Positions 47,349 to 57,067 of a DNA stretch of 64,000 bases are shown here, piece after piece (positions within the stretch are counted from its first letter, which is position 1; each line of letters begins with the position of its first letter). The DNA is taken from the NCBI RefSeq assembly GCF_017433805.1, contig NZ_JAFRGN010000013.1, positions 124,001 through 188,000 on the forward strand. Reading direction: 5' to 3'. Both the position numbers and the translations under genes were made by a program. The stretch is from Butyrivibrio sp. (GTDB lineage Bacteria; Bacillota; Clostridia; Lachnospirales; Lachnospiraceae). The notes beneath the pieces are model-generated. The model was not told where the DNA came from. It saw only the letters and a program-made list of their open reading frames with translations, and did not search any database.

Positions 47349-47768
47349 ATGGTTCAGTTAATTGTTGGGAAAAAGGGAAAAGGAAAGACCAAATGCTTAT
47401 TGGATAAGGTAAATGCTGAAGTTAAGAATGTTTTAGGTAGTATTGCCTTTCTCGATAAGAACACCAAGCACATGTATGAGCTTAATAACAAGATTCGTTT
47501 AATTGTTGTATCAGATTTTATGATCTCAAATGCCGATGAATTCATTGGTTTCGTAAGTGGTATTATTTCTCAAGACCATGATCTCCAGCAGATGTATTTT
47601 GATAGTTTTCTCAAGATTTCTTGCCTAGAAGGTCAGGATATTACTGAGACTATAGACAAGCTTGAAAAACTTTCAGAGAAGTTCAATATTGATTTTGTTC
47701 TCAGCCTTTCAATGGATGAGGCTGAAGTTCCAGAATCCGTTAAATCAAAGATCGTTATTTCACTTTGA
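47349..47768 (+). CDS. Small P-loop protein of unknown function
   Basis: 139 residues with a Walker A-like GKKGKGKT near the N-terminus (residues 7-14). I do not recognise a precise family; related clostridial proteins are sometimes labelled PilT-like, but no other PilT feature is present. The ATG at 47349 follows CAGGAGGG by 7 bases and is preferred to the ATG at 47343, which is 1 base away. It sits between wall-synthesis genes and an HlyD-like adaptor, so an envelope or division role is possible but unproven. Confidence 0.7.
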   Translation: MVQLIVGKKGKGKTKCLLDKVNAEVKNVLGSIAFLDKNTKHMYELNNKIRLIVVSDFMISNADEFIGFVSGIISQDHDLQQMYFDSFLKISCLEGQDITETIDKLEKLSEKFNIDFVLSLSMDEAEVPESVKSKIVISL

Positions 47769-47797
47769 TAATTATCTGTGATATGAGTATTATGATG

Positions 47798-47822
47798 AGC
47801 CGCGGAATTCCGCGGCTTATCT
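47798..47822 (+). terminator. Hairpin terminator after the P-loop gene
   Basis: AGCCGCGG / CCGCGGCT with loop AATT, unusually GC-rich for this DNA, followed by TATCTTTT. Confidence 0.65.
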
Positions 47823-47859
47823 TTTGAAATTATTTTGTGTATGAAAAGGTTGGAGCCAG

Positions 47860-49266
47860 ATGGCTAAGGGGAGTAGTCAGAAAGTAACTAAATATCCTAA
47901 GAATCTTAATAATATTAATATTGGTGTTGTATTCTTTGCGGTAATTGCGATATACATCATTATTAGTGTTGTTTCATATTTCAGAAAAGAGCACATAGTT
48001 GGCTATGAGGTCAAAGAGGGAGCTCTTTCTACCAATAATATCTATGATGCAATAGCTCTTAGGGATGAACTGATCGTTGAAAGTGATACTGCTGGATACG
48101 TTAACTATTTTGCTGCAGAAGGCGGAAGAGTTGCTGTTGGTAATCTGGTATATACTGTAGATGAATCAGGTCAGCTGCTTGAATTCCTCAAGTCTCAGGG
48201 TTCTGATGAAGTATTTCTAGGGGATGAAGACCTTGGAGAGCTCAGATCTCAGATAGTTGATTTCAAGTCATCTTTTAATGAACATGATTTTTATACTGTC
48301 TATGACTTTAAGGTTGGTCTTGATGGTACAGTTCAGAAGCTTTCTAATAATTCCATTCTAAATAATATCAGTTCTCTTAACTCTAATAGCTCAGCTTTGC
48401 AGGCTATTAACTACAAGTATGCAGGCAATACTGGAATAGTTATCTATTCTACTGATGGTTATGAAGACCTTGCACCATCAGATCTTAAGCTTGAAATGTT
48501 TGATAATGCTTCTTATTCCAAGAATCAGCTTATCAACAATGCTCTTGTTAAGGCTGGTGATCCAGTCTACAAATTATGTACCAGTGAAGAGTGGTCTATC
48601 GTCATCCATGAGGATGATCCTGATAAGGTTCAGGAAATGGTTGATAGTGGCTATATTAAAGTCAGATTCCTTAAGAATCAGAATGAGTCATGGGGCAAGG
48701 TTTCTACTGCAACCAATTTAAATGGTGATACATTTGTGGTTCTGACCTTCACTAATTCAATGATCACTTTCTGCAGAGATAGAATACTTAGCGTAGAGCT
48801 TATAACAGAGGATGAAAAGGGGCTCAAGATTCCTAATTCTGCTGTATCTAATAAGAGCTTTTATCTTATTCCCAAGGCGTATGTCATTAAGAACAATGAC
48901 AATACAGCCGGCGTTCTTCGTGATAAATATGATGAACAGGGTAATGAGACCTCTGAGTTTGTTAATATTTCAGTCTACAATGAGAATGATACTGAGTATT
49001 ACGTGAATATGGACGCTCTCAGATCCGGAGATACTCTTATTATGCCGGATTCCAATGAAAGATTCGCTGTTGGCAAGCAGGATACACTGGTAGGTGTTTA
49101 TAACATCAATAAAGGTTACCCTGATTTCAGGCAGATACGTATTCTATATCAGAACGATGAATATTCTATAGTTAAATCAAATACTATGTATGGACTTAGC
49201 GTTTATGATTATATCGTCCTTGATGTAGATGCTGTCGATAATTCAAGCGAAGCAACAAGTGAATAA
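47860..49266 (+). CDS. HlyD-like membrane-anchored adaptor
   Basis: 468 residues: one N-terminal membrane helix (about 21-42) then an extracellular region that starts like HlyD/RND adaptors (YEVKEGALSTNNIYDAIALRDE, with a barrel-sandwich-like ESDTAGYVNYFAAEGGRV). No ABC transporter partner is adjacent. In Lachnospiraceae this protein type recurs directly upstream of sepF, as here (76 bases), suggesting a division or envelope role in place of export. The central coiled-coil of true HlyD is short or absent. Confidence 0.72.
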   Translation: MAKGSSQKVTKYPKNLNNINIGVVFFAVIAIYIIISVVSYFRKEHIVGYEVKEGALSTNNIYDAIALRDELIVESDTAGYVNYFAAEGGRVAVGNLVYTVDESGQLLEFLKSQGSDEVFLGDEDLGELRSQIVDFKSSFNEHDFYTVYDFKVGLDGTVQKLSNNSILNNISSLNSNSSALQAINYKYAGNTGIVIYSTDGYEDLAPSDLKLEMFDNASYSKNQLINNALVKAGDPVYKLCTSEEWSIVIHEDDPDKVQEMVDSGYIKVRFLKNQNESWGKVSTATNLNGDTFVVLTFTNSMITFCRDRILSVELITEDEKGLKIPNSAVSNKSFYLIPKAYVIKNNDNTAGVLRDKYDEQGNETSEFVNISVYNENDTEYYVNMDALRSGDTLIMPDSNERFAVGKQDTLVGVYNINKGYPDFRQIRILYQNDEYSIVKSNTMYGLSVYDYIVLDVDAVDNSSEATSE

Positions 49267-49342
49267 ATTTGACATTTTATGTAATACTACGTTAAAATAA
49301 TATGTGATTTTGTTGGGAAAAAATTACGAGGAGTAAATAAAT

Positions 49343-49873
49343 ATGAGCGTAATGGATAAGTTTTTAAAAGCAATTCAGCTTAATGGGGATGACGATAGTG
49401 GTTATTATGATGACTACGATGATAGCTTTGATAATGCCACATCCAAGATTGAATCTATTAACAGTTCTGCTCCAATCGGTAAAGATGATCCAAGCATAGA
49501 AATACCAGAAGAAAAGACCAAGAAGCTTGCACCTAAGGTAGTTCCTGCCAGAAAGAAATCTATGAGTTCAGCAGGAATGGAAGTTTGCGTGATTAAACCT
49601 ACATCTGTAGAGGATGGCAGAGAGATTACAGATACTTTGCTTGCTAATCGTACAGTAGTACTTAATCTTGAAGGCTTAGATGTAGATATCGCTCAGAGAA
49701 TTATCGATTTTACATCTGGTTCAACATATGCTATTTCAGGTAATCTTCAGAAGATTTCCAGATATATATTTATTATTACACCAGCTTCTGTAGATATTTC
49801 AGGTGATTTTCAGTCAATGCTCAATGGAGCATTTGGTGGCGGAATCACAGAAGGACCTCAGCAGATAAACTGA
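49343..49873 (+). CDS. sepF: Cell division protein SepF
   Basis: 176 residues. SepF tethers FtsZ to the membrane in Gram-positives. An N-terminal amphipathic stretch (MSVMDKFLKAIQLN) fits the membrane anchor, an acidic, Ser-rich linker spans about 15-70, and the C-terminal core (VCVIKPTSVEDGREITDTLL; DFTSGSTYAISG) is the conserved domain. CGAGGAG lies 9 bases upstream. A terminator follows. Confidence 0.92.
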   Translation: MSVMDKFLKAIQLNGDDDSGYYDDYDDSFDNATSKIESINSSAPIGKDDPSIEIPEEKTKKLAPKVVPARKKSMSSAGMEVCVIKPTSVEDGREITDTLLANRTVVLNLEGLDVDIAQRIIDFTSGSTYAISGNLQKISRYIFIITPASVDISGDFQSMLNGAFGGGITEGPQQIN

Positions 49874-49888
49874 TATAATTTGAATATT

Positions 49889-49928
49889 AGGCTGTTGACA
49901 ATGGGATTAGTAGTCAACAGCCTTTTTG
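49889..49928 (+). terminator. Terminator after sepF
   Basis: Stem AGGCTGTTGAC / GTCAACAGCCT with a 13-base loop, followed by TTTTTGT. It ends the envelope block that starts at mreB. Confidence 0.88.
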
Positions 49929-49960
49929 TAATATATAACATAAGACGGAGATAAGTTTTA

Positions 49961-51064
49961 ATGAGTGAAGTACTTACAATTAACTATGACAAAAAGCCTT
50001 GTTACAACATTGTTTTTGATACAAGTTTTGACGAGCTTTCATCAAATATAAAGGAGCTTGGCTTTGAGGGCAGAAAGATTGCTATTGTTACAGATAGTAA
50101 TGTTAAGCCATTATACAGCGATAACATTAAGGATGCTCTTAAAGAGATATCCGATAAAATTTTTGTGTATGAAATTCCTGCGGGTGAAGAGAATAAGAAC
50201 TTATCACAGATAAATGAGATTTACAGATTTCTGATTGAGAATCATTTTGACAGACATGATCTGCTCATTGCTCTTGGCGGCGGAGTTGTAGGTGATATGA
50301 CAGGCTTTACAGCTGCAACTTACCTAAGAGGTATTGCATATGTGCAGATTCCTACAACACTTCTTTCTCAGACAGATAGCAGTATTGGTGGTAAAACTGG
50401 TGTAGATTACGAAGGCTACAAGAACATGATTGGTGCTTTTTATATGCCCTCACTTGTTTATACCAACATATCAACTCTTAATACCTTAAGTGACAGGCAG
50501 TTTGCTTCTGGTTTCGCTGAGGTTATGAAGCATGGCCTTATCAAGGATCAGAACTTCTATACATGGCTTATTGAGAATATGTATGAGATCAGTGATAAAG
50601 AGCCTGAAGTTCTCATGGAGATGGTTAAGCATAGCTGCGAGATCAAGAAGGCAGTAGTAGAGAAAGACCCTACAGAAAAGGGCGATAGAGCACTCCTTAA
50701 CTTTGGACATACACTCGGACATGCTATTGAAAAGGCCAAGAATTTTGAACTGTTTCATGGTGAGTGCGTAGCTCTTGGCTGCGTGGCAGCTGCTTTTATT
50801 TCCTGGAAAAAAGAGCTTATCTCTATGGAAGAGTATTATGAGATCAGAGATATGTTCGTTCCATTTAATCTTCCTATTTCTATTGAGGATGTTGATGCTG
50901 ATGAAGTGATCAGACTCACTAAATCAGATAAAAAGGCAGATAGCAACAAGGTTAAATTTGTACTTCTTAAGGGGATTGGTAAAGCGTTCATCAGCACAGA
51001 AGTATCTGATGATGAGATGAAAAAGGCCCTTGAAGAGATTATCTATATTGAGAATAATGATTGA
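49961..51064 (+). CDS. aroB: 3-dehydroquinate synthase
   Basis: 367 residues. AroB makes the first ring of the shikimate pathway from DAHP, using NAD and a metal. Visible are GGGVVGDMTGFTAATYLRG near 107, the SSIGGKTGVD loop, and metal ligands in FAEVMKHG, GHTLGHAIE and FHGECVALG. It is complete. No other shikimate genes are nearby. GACGGAG precedes the ATG. It probably heads a unit with lspA and the pseudouridine synthase. Confidence 0.95.
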   Translation: MSEVLTINYDKKPCYNIVFDTSFDELSSNIKELGFEGRKIAIVTDSNVKPLYSDNIKDALKEISDKIFVYEIPAGEENKNLSQINEIYRFLIENHFDRHDLLIALGGGVVGDMTGFTAATYLRGIAYVQIPTTLLSQTDSSIGGKTGVDYEGYKNMIGAFYMPSLVYTNISTLNTLSDRQFASGFAEVMKHGLIKDQNFYTWLIENMYEISDKEPEVLMEMVKHSCEIKKAVVEKDPTEKGDRALLNFGHTLGHAIEKAKNFELFHGECVALGCVAAAFISWKKELISMEEYYEIRDMFVPFNLPISIEDVDADEVIRLTKSDKKADSNKVKFVLLKGIGKAFISTEVSDDEMKKALEEIIYIENND

Positions 51065-51082
51065 GTGAAGGATATTTTTTAA

Positions 51083-51622
51083 ATGAATAGTATTTCTAAG
51101 AAGAAAAAGATATTTTTGGCAGTTGATGTTCTTTTAATTATATTATTGGTGTTCCTTGATCAGTTCACCAAGCACCTTGCAGTAGTTCACCTTCAGGACA
51201 AGCCAGCAGTTAAGATTATAAGTGGTGTTCTTGAGCTTAACTTTTTGAAAAACTCAGGTGCAGCCTTTGGAATGCTTCAGAATCAGAAGGTTTTCTTTGT
51301 ACTTGTTGCTATACTGATTCTTTTGATCATTGGCTATGTATTATTCAGACTTCCTGATGACAAGAAATATAATATTCTGCACATCCTGCTTGTTTTTATC
51401 GCAAGCGGAGCAGCCGGAAACATGATAGACAGAATTAAAAATGACTACGTAGTAGACTTCATTTATTTTGTTATCATCAATTTCCCTATTTTCAATGTGG
51501 CAGATATTTACGTGACTGTAGCTACATTTGTATTTGTCTTTTTATTCCTGTTCTATTACAAAGAGAGTGATTTTAACTTTTTGAGTTTCAAGCAGCACAA
51601 CAAATTTAGGGAATTTAAATAA
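51083..51622 (+). CDS. lspA: Lipoprotein signal peptidase (signal peptidase II)
   Basis: 179 residues with four membrane helices. LspA cleaves prolipoproteins after lipidation. Catalytic Asp pair: D116 in AGNMIDRI and D141 in FNVADIY, with NSGAAFG near 53. It would process lipoproteins such as the carboxypeptidase at 46.3 kb. The stop overlaps the next start (TAATG). Confidence 0.94.
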   Translation: MNSISKKKKIFLAVDVLLIILLVFLDQFTKHLAVVHLQDKPAVKIISGVLELNFLKNSGAAFGMLQNQKVFFVLVAILILLIIGYVLFRLPDDKKYNILHILLVFIASGAAGNMIDRIKNDYVVDFIYFVIINFPIFNVADIYVTVATFVFVFLFLFYYKESDFNFLSFKQHNKFREFK

Positions 51623-52551
51623 TGGATCAAAACAGCGAAGTATTTGAATTTCTTGTAACAGATGAATATGATGGAATGCGAATTGATAAGCTTATCAGTG
51701 AGCTAATTGATTCTCTTTCCAGAACTTATATCAAAAAGCTGATCGATGACAAGAAGGTCAGCTGTAATGGCAAAGTGGTCAAGGCTAGTTTCCATGTATC
51801 TGAAAATGATGAGATCGTCATGGAGATTCCGCCTGTAGAGATACCACAGATCCTTCCTCAGGATATTCCACTTGATATCATTTATGAAGATGATGATGTG
51901 GTTGTCGTCAATAAGCCCAAGGATATGGTTGTTCATCCGGCTGCTGGTCATTACAAGGATACACTTGTAAATGCCATAATGTATCATTGTAAAGATAATC
52001 TGTCTGGTATAAATGGTGTAATGAGGCCGGGAATTGTACACAGAATTGATAAGGACACTACAGGCTCCGTTATCATCTGTAAGAACGATAATGCCCATCA
52101 GTCAATTGCTGAGCAGCTTAAAGAGCACTCTATCAATAGAGTTTATCATGCTATTTGCTATGGTATTATCAAGGAAGATGAGGGTGATGTAACAGCTCCA
52201 ATAGGAAGGAGCACAACAGATAGAAAGAAGATGGCTGTTGTTCCGGGTGGAAAATATGCATCTACTCATTACAGAGTACTTAAGCGCTTCGAGGAAGATG
52301 GCTTTACTTATATAGAATGTAAGCTTCAGACAGGAAGGACTCATCAGATAAGAGTTCATATGTCTCATATTGGACATCCGCTTTTGGGGGATGAAGTGTA
52401 TGCGCCTGGGCGTCATTCTAAGTTTAAGACAAATGGGCAGTGTCTTCACGCCAAGACACTTGGGTTTATTCATCCGGTAAATGGGCAGTACATAGAGACG
52501 GATGCTCCGTTACCTGAGTACTTTAATCATTTGCTCAATGTGCTTAAATAA
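51622..52551 (+). CDS. RluA/RluD-family pseudouridine synthase
   Basis: 309 residues: an N-terminal S4 RNA-binding domain (about 16-75) and a catalytic domain with D143 in HRIDKDTTGS, plus GRTHQIRVHMSHIGHPLLGD near 238. RluD-type enzymes modify helix 69 of 23S rRNA, but family members differ in target and this one is not assigned. It follows lspA with a one-base overlap, a common order in Firmicutes. Confidence 0.93.
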   Translation: MDQNSEVFEFLVTDEYDGMRIDKLISELIDSLSRTYIKKLIDDKKVSCNGKVVKASFHVSENDEIVMEIPPVEIPQILPQDIPLDIIYEDDDVVVVNKPKDMVVHPAAGHYKDTLVNAIMYHCKDNLSGINGVMRPGIVHRIDKDTTGSVIICKNDNAHQSIAEQLKEHSINRVYHAICYGIIKEDEGDVTAPIGRSTTDRKKMAVVPGGKYASTHYRVLKRFEEDGFTYIECKLQTGRTHQIRVHMSHIGHPLLGDEVYAPGRHSKFKTNGQCLHAKTLGFIHPVNGQYIETDAPLPEYFNHLLNVLK

Positions 52552-52607
52552 GATAAAATAATAGTAACATAAGACGGCATTATAATTTTGCTTAAAGGGG
52601 TGAGTGT

Positions 52608-53240
52608 ATGAATACAATTATTACGATTGGAAGACAGTTTGGTTCAGGCGGAAGAGAAATTGGTGAAATGCTTGCCAAGAATTATGGGATTAAATGTTAT
52701 GACAAGGAGCTTCTCAGCAGAGCAGCCAAGGAGAGTGGTTTCTGCGAAGAGATGATCCAGAACCATGACGAGAGACCTACAAATTCATTTTTGTACAATC
52801 TTGTAATGGATACATATTCATTTGGCTATAATGCATCAAGCTTTGTTGATATGCCTATAAGTCATAAGGTATTCCTTGCACAGTTTGATACTATCAAGAA
52901 GATCGCTGAGGAAGGACCTTGCGTAATAGTTGGACGATGCGCTGATTATGCTCTGAGCGATTTTGATAATGTTCTTAATATCTTTATCCATGCTGATGAG
53001 GAGTGCAAGATCAAGAGGATCAAAGAGCGTTTTGATGATATCAAGACTGATGATCAGGCAAGAGATATGATGAACAAGAAGGATAAACAGCGTCAGAGCT
53101 ATTACAATTATTATTCTTCCAAGAAGTGGGGACGTGCTGATAGCTACGATCTTACTATTAACTCAAGTATCCTTGGTATAGAAGGAACTGTTAAGTTCAT
53201 CACTCAGTATGTAGAAGACTTCGAACTTCAGAAGAAATAA
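52608..53240 (+). CDS. Cytidylate kinase-like protein
   Basis: 210 residues of the Cytidylate_kin2-like group, a P-loop kinase fold with GRQFGSGGREIG near residues 8-19 in place of a classical Walker A, and GPCVIVGRCADYAL near 105. Activity toward CMP is not shown for this group; true Cmk is usually separate. AAAGGGG lies upstream of the ATG. A terminator follows, so it may be monocistronic. Confidence 0.85.
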   Translation: MNTIITIGRQFGSGGREIGEMLAKNYGIKCYDKELLSRAAKESGFCEEMIQNHDERPTNSFLYNLVMDTYSFGYNASSFVDMPISHKVFLAQFDTIKKIAEEGPCVIVGRCADYALSDFDNVLNIFIHADEECKIKRIKERFDDIKTDDQARDMMNKKDKQRQSYYNYYSSKKWGRADSYDLTINSSILGIEGTVKFITQYVEDFELQKK

Positions 53241-53265
53241 GGCTTTCCATAGATTATGAAATTTT

Positions 53266-53302
53266 ACTTCCAGATAATTTATATTATCTGGAAGTTTTTT
53301 TC
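53266..53302 (+). terminator. Terminator after the cytidylate-kinase-like gene
   Basis: A 13-base stem ACTTCCAGATAAT / ATTATCTGGAAGT with loop TTAT, followed by six T. Confidence 0.9.
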
Positions 53303-53418
53303 GTTTAGACACAAATTTAATATATATTTAATTGTTATTCCGAAAAGGGCATGATAGGGTGAAGGTAGTATAGAAGGATGTACTAATGGAATAGTATGTC
53401 TGTTTATTGTTTTGCCAC

Positions 53419-53436
53419 CGTAGAAAGGATTCTACG
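53419..53436 (+). promoter_or_regulatory. Small hairpin ahead of the 53.5 kb gene
   Basis: CGTAGAA / TTCTACG with loop AGGA, 11 bases before the AAGGAGG site. It may affect translation start; there is no T-run. Confidence 0.4.
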
Positions 53437-53459
53437 TGTATTATTCAAGGAGGAACACT

Positions 53460-54044
53460 ATGGCTAACAACGTTAATGGAAACATTAGCAGCCTGTATCG
53501 TGGCGTAAATGGTTCGCGAGACAGCGTAGCTGGCAACAAAGTCAGAGGACCTTCTAAAGACAATGGTGAAAAGAAAAGTTCTGGCGTAGCTAATAAGTTT
53601 GGAGAAAGCGCCAAGGTTGAATTTTCACCGGAAGTAGAAATGTATGGCAAGGTTGTAGATCTTTTACAACAGAAATATGACAATGCCGATGTTTTTGTCG
53701 CTGGTCCGAATGATGATCTGTCACAGATCGGTGGTGATCTGGAGTATAGTATTATTTTATCCGAGGATGAAATGAAACTTCTTGCTTCCGATGACCCAAA
53801 AGACAAAGATGCAAAAGACAAGCTTATGGGTCAGATTGATGATGCCATGAGCAAAATAACTGATCTAAGCGAAAAGATTAGTGAGAACACAGGCGAAGAT
53901 GATGAGGTTTCCAATTTCGGAATCCGTCTCGACAAGAATGGTAAGTTTAATTTCTTTGCTGATATTAATGGACAATCTTACACAGATACATCAATGGATG
54001 CATTGGTTAAAAATATAGTATCTGCCAAAACAGCAACAGAATAA
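53460..54044 (+). CDS. Hypothetical protein
   Basis: 194 residues, soluble, no signal or membrane segment. I do not recognise the family. The first 50 residues are Asn/Gly/Ser-rich and probably unstructured; the middle (about 58-135) is predicted mixed alpha/beta with an acidic helical stretch (KLMGQIDDAMSKITDLSEKI). AAGGAGG lies 5 bases before the ATG at 53460. It has terminators on both sides, so it is a single-gene unit with a leader of up to 150 bases. Confidence 0.75.
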   Translation: MANNVNGNISSLYRGVNGSRDSVAGNKVRGPSKDNGEKKSSGVANKFGESAKVEFSPEVEMYGKVVDLLQQKYDNADVFVAGPNDDLSQIGGDLEYSIILSEDEMKLLASDDPKDKDAKDKLMGQIDDAMSKITDLSEKISENTGEDDEVSNFGIRLDKNGKFNFFADINGQSYTDTSMDALVKNIVSAKTATE

Positions 54045-54072
54045 ATTACCAAAATAATTTCATATTCGTATA

Positions 54073-54110
54073 AAAATCCTGAGAGCTTAAAAACTTTCAG
54101 GATTTTTTTA
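54073..54110 (+). terminator. Terminator after the 53.5 kb hypothetical gene
   Basis: A 13-base stem AAAATCCTGAGAG / CTTTCAGGATTTT (one G-U) with an 8-base loop, followed by TTTTA. Confidence 0.85.
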
Positions 54111-54177
54111 TAATTACGTGCAAATATAAATGTTATCATAAAATAGTGAAGTTTTATTTCGATGAGGAGGAAGATAA

Positions 54178-56979
54178 ATGAAAAATAATTTCTTTGTGAG
54201 GGTAAATGCCATAATTTTGGCCATTTGTCTCGTTGTCTCTTCAGTCTTAAGCATTAAATTGTACAGAGTATATGCAAGAGAACAATTTGATGGGATGCTT
54301 CTGGCTGAAGAATATGGAGACATGTCAACTGTAGGAGATACATTTGAACATGTAGATTATCCGGATTATGATGCAGATGTTCAGAATCAAATTGAGCCTG
54401 AACCTGTAGCAGAACCTGAGAATAATTCGAATGATGAGACTTTTTCAGAAACTGGTGATACAGAACCAGTAGATAATCGTGATGAACCAGATCCATTCTT
54501 TTACAATCTTACATGCTACGACCCAAATCTGAATTTTGGCACAGTATATCAGAATGATTATGTCGATATTCAGAGATTCAGTATTGTTAATACAGGAGAA
54601 AATCCATTTCCACTTACATGGGATGAATTTGATCCTTCAACAGCTTTTGAGCTTTATGTAGCTCCAGGAGCTGATCTGGATACAGTTCCTGGTTCACAGA
54701 CTCCTTTTTATATTGTTGCAGACTCAAGCCTTCCAGAGGGCAATTATAGTGCGTATTATGTATTTTACTCAGCTAATGATATAAGGCAGCACCAGAGAGT
54801 CCAGGTTACTGCGACAATGACTATAAAAAAGAGTGAGCCTTATATAACAAGCGTTGAGATTATTCCTGCAAGTACTTCATTACCTGTTGGTAAGTCCTAT
54901 CAGTTTACTGCAAAAGTTACTGGTGGAAATAAATATGATGAAAGTGTTAACTGGTCGATAACAGGTAATAGTTCAACAAGTACTTCCATTAAATCTGATG
55001 GAACTTTATCACTTGCTTCAAACGAAACATCACCAACTCTTGCTGTAATAGCCACATCCAAACAGGATCCAAGATTCTATGACAGTGCGATTGTAACTAT
55101 TGAACCGGTAGATCATATTGTAAGGGTTTCTGCTGATCCAGTCGGCGCTGGAGCAGTTGCTGGTGGAGGCGCTGTCAGAAATGGCGGCTCAATGAGAGTT
55201 TCTGCTTCTCCCAATAATAACTATAGCTTTGCTGGCTGGTATGAGGGATCAAACCTTATTTCAACAGCTCCGGCTTTTGATCTTACAAACATTACATCTG
55301 ACAGAAATGTTGTTGCCAGATTTAGCAGAACCACCTGCTATATCAAAACATCAGTAAATACTTCTGATGGTGGTACTATCAGTGATAGCTGCACTATTCA
55401 GAGCGGTGGAAGCGTAACTATTACAGCTAAAGCAAAATCAGGATATGCGTTTAAAGAGTTTGTAGAAAACAATAAGACTCTTAGTACATCAAGTTCTATT
55501 CAGCTTAATAATGTAACTTCTGATAGGAATATTACAGCTGTATTTGTTCGAAATCAGTATAATGTTTATGTTTCTGTAACTCCTCAGGATACTGGTAAAT
55601 ATGAGGGTGCAGGAACCTATGATAAGGGCAAGAAGGTTGTAATTAAGCAAAGTGCTTATGATGGCTATGAGTTTGCTGGCTGGATAATCAATGGCCAGAT
55701 AGTATCCTATAATGCAGAGTATGTAGTTGATAATATCAGCAATGACCTGAATATCACTGCAAGCTTCAGGAAAAAAGAAACTAAGACCTACAAGATGGTA
55801 TCAGGAATCACTAATGAGGGTGGTGCAATAGTCCCAAGTGGCGAGTATGTTGTAGCAGAAGGTGGAAGCGTTACATATCAGATCGTGCCTAATGCAAATT
55901 ACACTGTTAAGACAGTAACTGTAGATGGCAAGAATATTGGACCTGCAGGAAGCTATACATTTAATAAAATTGGTATGGGCCATACCATAACAGCTACTTT
56001 TGAAAAAGTTCAGCCTGCTGCAGAAACCAAGCAGAGTACTACAACCAATCAAAAAGCTGTCACTACCAAAAAGCAGGAGACCAAAAAGACTGAATATACC
56101 GAAAAGACAGCTAATGAAGGTGCTATTCCTGAGCAGAACGTAGTAAAAGAGGAATCTAAAACTGAAGAAATCGAGGAACTGGATGAAGAAACATACATCG
56201 AAGATACTTTTGTCCCACTTGATGAATCTCCAGTAGTAAGCTTGGATGATACTACACCAAGTAACAGTATTATTGCCAAGTATGGATTTGATGATGCTAC
56301 AGTAAGAAGACTTATAAATGATAATGCTGAGATGGCGCTGTTAAAAGAGGCTTATGAGATAGGAACATTACAGGTAACAGTCAATAACTCATTTGCTCAG
56401 TACACACAGGAAACCTCTCAGGGACTTTACTTTGATAATCCATCACTTATTAATTTTGAAAAAGTAGTATCTGCTACACTTTCAGAAGATGAGAAAGTAT
56501 CAGTTCTAAGTGGTAATCCAATTCTTTTTAATGTAAGCATTACAGATAATACAGCTACTGTTGATAATAATACTAAAAAAGTAATGCAGACCAAGATTGG
56601 ATATAAGCCACTTTGCTATTTTGATTTCTTTATCATGAAGTCTGGAAATGGTAAGAGTGAAGTACTAAATAGGACTGGAGCAGAGCTTCTCGTAGTTCTT
56701 CCAATTCCTGAAGAGTATAAGAAGTCAGGCAGAAGCTACTGCATACTTAGAAATCACAACGGAACAGTAGATATCTTAAGAGACTTGGACAACGATCCTA
56801 ATACAGTAACCTTTAGAACAGACAAGTTCTCTGAGTACTCTATTGCTTATGAGGCAATAAACGTAAATAGATTAGTATTGCAGCTGATCATTGTTATTCT
56901 CGTAGCTCTGGTGCTTGCATTGATATGCTATATCAATCTATGGAGATATCGCAGTAAGAGACGCAGACACTCTAGGTGA
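54178..56979 (+). CDS. Large surface protein with Ig-like and InlB-type repeat domains
   Basis: 933 residues. An N-terminal hydrophobic segment (about 8-28) acts as signal or anchor, then an acidic stretch (to about 105), a beta domain, a BIG2-like Ig domain (about 222-312, SVEIIPASTSLPVGKSYQFT), and four tandem InlB B-repeat-like units (about 312-385, 388-455, 459-535, 540-613), each with a G-W/F-turn and a closing D-x-N-ITA-F-F-type strand. A Thr/Lys/Glu-rich spacer (about 615-690) precedes another domain, and a C-terminal membrane helix (about 900-922) ends in RRRHSR. No LPXTG sorting signal is seen. Adhesion is plausible; the ligand is unknown. Confidence 0.83.
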   Translation: MKNNFFVRVNAIILAICLVVSSVLSIKLYRVYAREQFDGMLLAEEYGDMSTVGDTFEHVDYPDYDADVQNQIEPEPVAEPENNSNDETFSETGDTEPVDNRDEPDPFFYNLTCYDPNLNFGTVYQNDYVDIQRFSIVNTGENPFPLTWDEFDPSTAFELYVAPGADLDTVPGSQTPFYIVADSSLPEGNYSAYYVFYSANDIRQHQRVQVTATMTIKKSEPYITSVEIIPASTSLPVGKSYQFTAKVTGGNKYDESVNWSITGNSSTSTSIKSDGTLSLASNETSPTLAVIATSKQDPRFYDSAIVTIEPVDHIVRVSADPVGAGAVAGGGAVRNGGSMRVSASPNNNYSFAGWYEGSNLISTAPAFDLTNITSDRNVVARFSRTTCYIKTSVNTSDGGTISDSCTIQSGGSVTITAKAKSGYAFKEFVENNKTLSTSSSIQLNNVTSDRNITAVFVRNQYNVYVSVTPQDTGKYEGAGTYDKGKKVVIKQSAYDGYEFAGWIINGQIVSYNAEYVVDNISNDLNITASFRKKETKTYKMVSGITNEGGAIVPSGEYVVAEGGSVTYQIVPNANYTVKTVTVDGKNIGPAGSYTFNKIGMGHTITATFEKVQPAAETKQSTTTNQKAVTTKKQETKKTEYTEKTANEGAIPEQNVVKEESKTEEIEELDEETYIEDTFVPLDESPVVSLDDTTPSNSIIAKYGFDDATVRRLINDNAEMALLKEAYEIGTLQVTVNNSFAQYTQETSQGLYFDNPSLINFEKVVSATLSEDEKVSVLSGNPILFNVSITDNTATVDNNTKKVMQTKIGYKPLCYFDFFIMKSGNGKSEVLNRTGAELLVVLPIPEEYKKSGRSYCILRNHNGTVDILRDLDNDPNTVTFRTDKFSEYSIAYEAINVNRLVLQLIIVILVALVLALICYINLWRYRSKRRRHSR

Positions 56980-57007
56980 GAGCGTGGACTAGTATAAGAT
57001 AAAAAAT

Positions 57008-57065
57008 CCCCAGATAAATCGATTTGATTCTTGTAATCATCGGAGATTTATCTGGGGTTATTTTT
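57008..57065. terminator. Bidirectional terminator between the surface protein and the activase
   Basis: Stem CCCCAGATAAATC / GATTTATCTGGGG with a 24-base loop, flanked by AAAAAAT and TTATTTTTA, between convergent genes. Confidence 0.85.
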
Positions 57066-57067
57066 AT

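Noticed and set aside
47349..47768. A PilT-type twitching motor.
   Set aside because: Only a P-loop-like motif is present; length and remaining motifs do not fit.
53303..53459. A cyclic-di-GMP or other known riboswitch in the leader of the 53.5 kb gene.
   Set aside because: Only a short hairpin is visible; conserved core motifs of known classes are not found.
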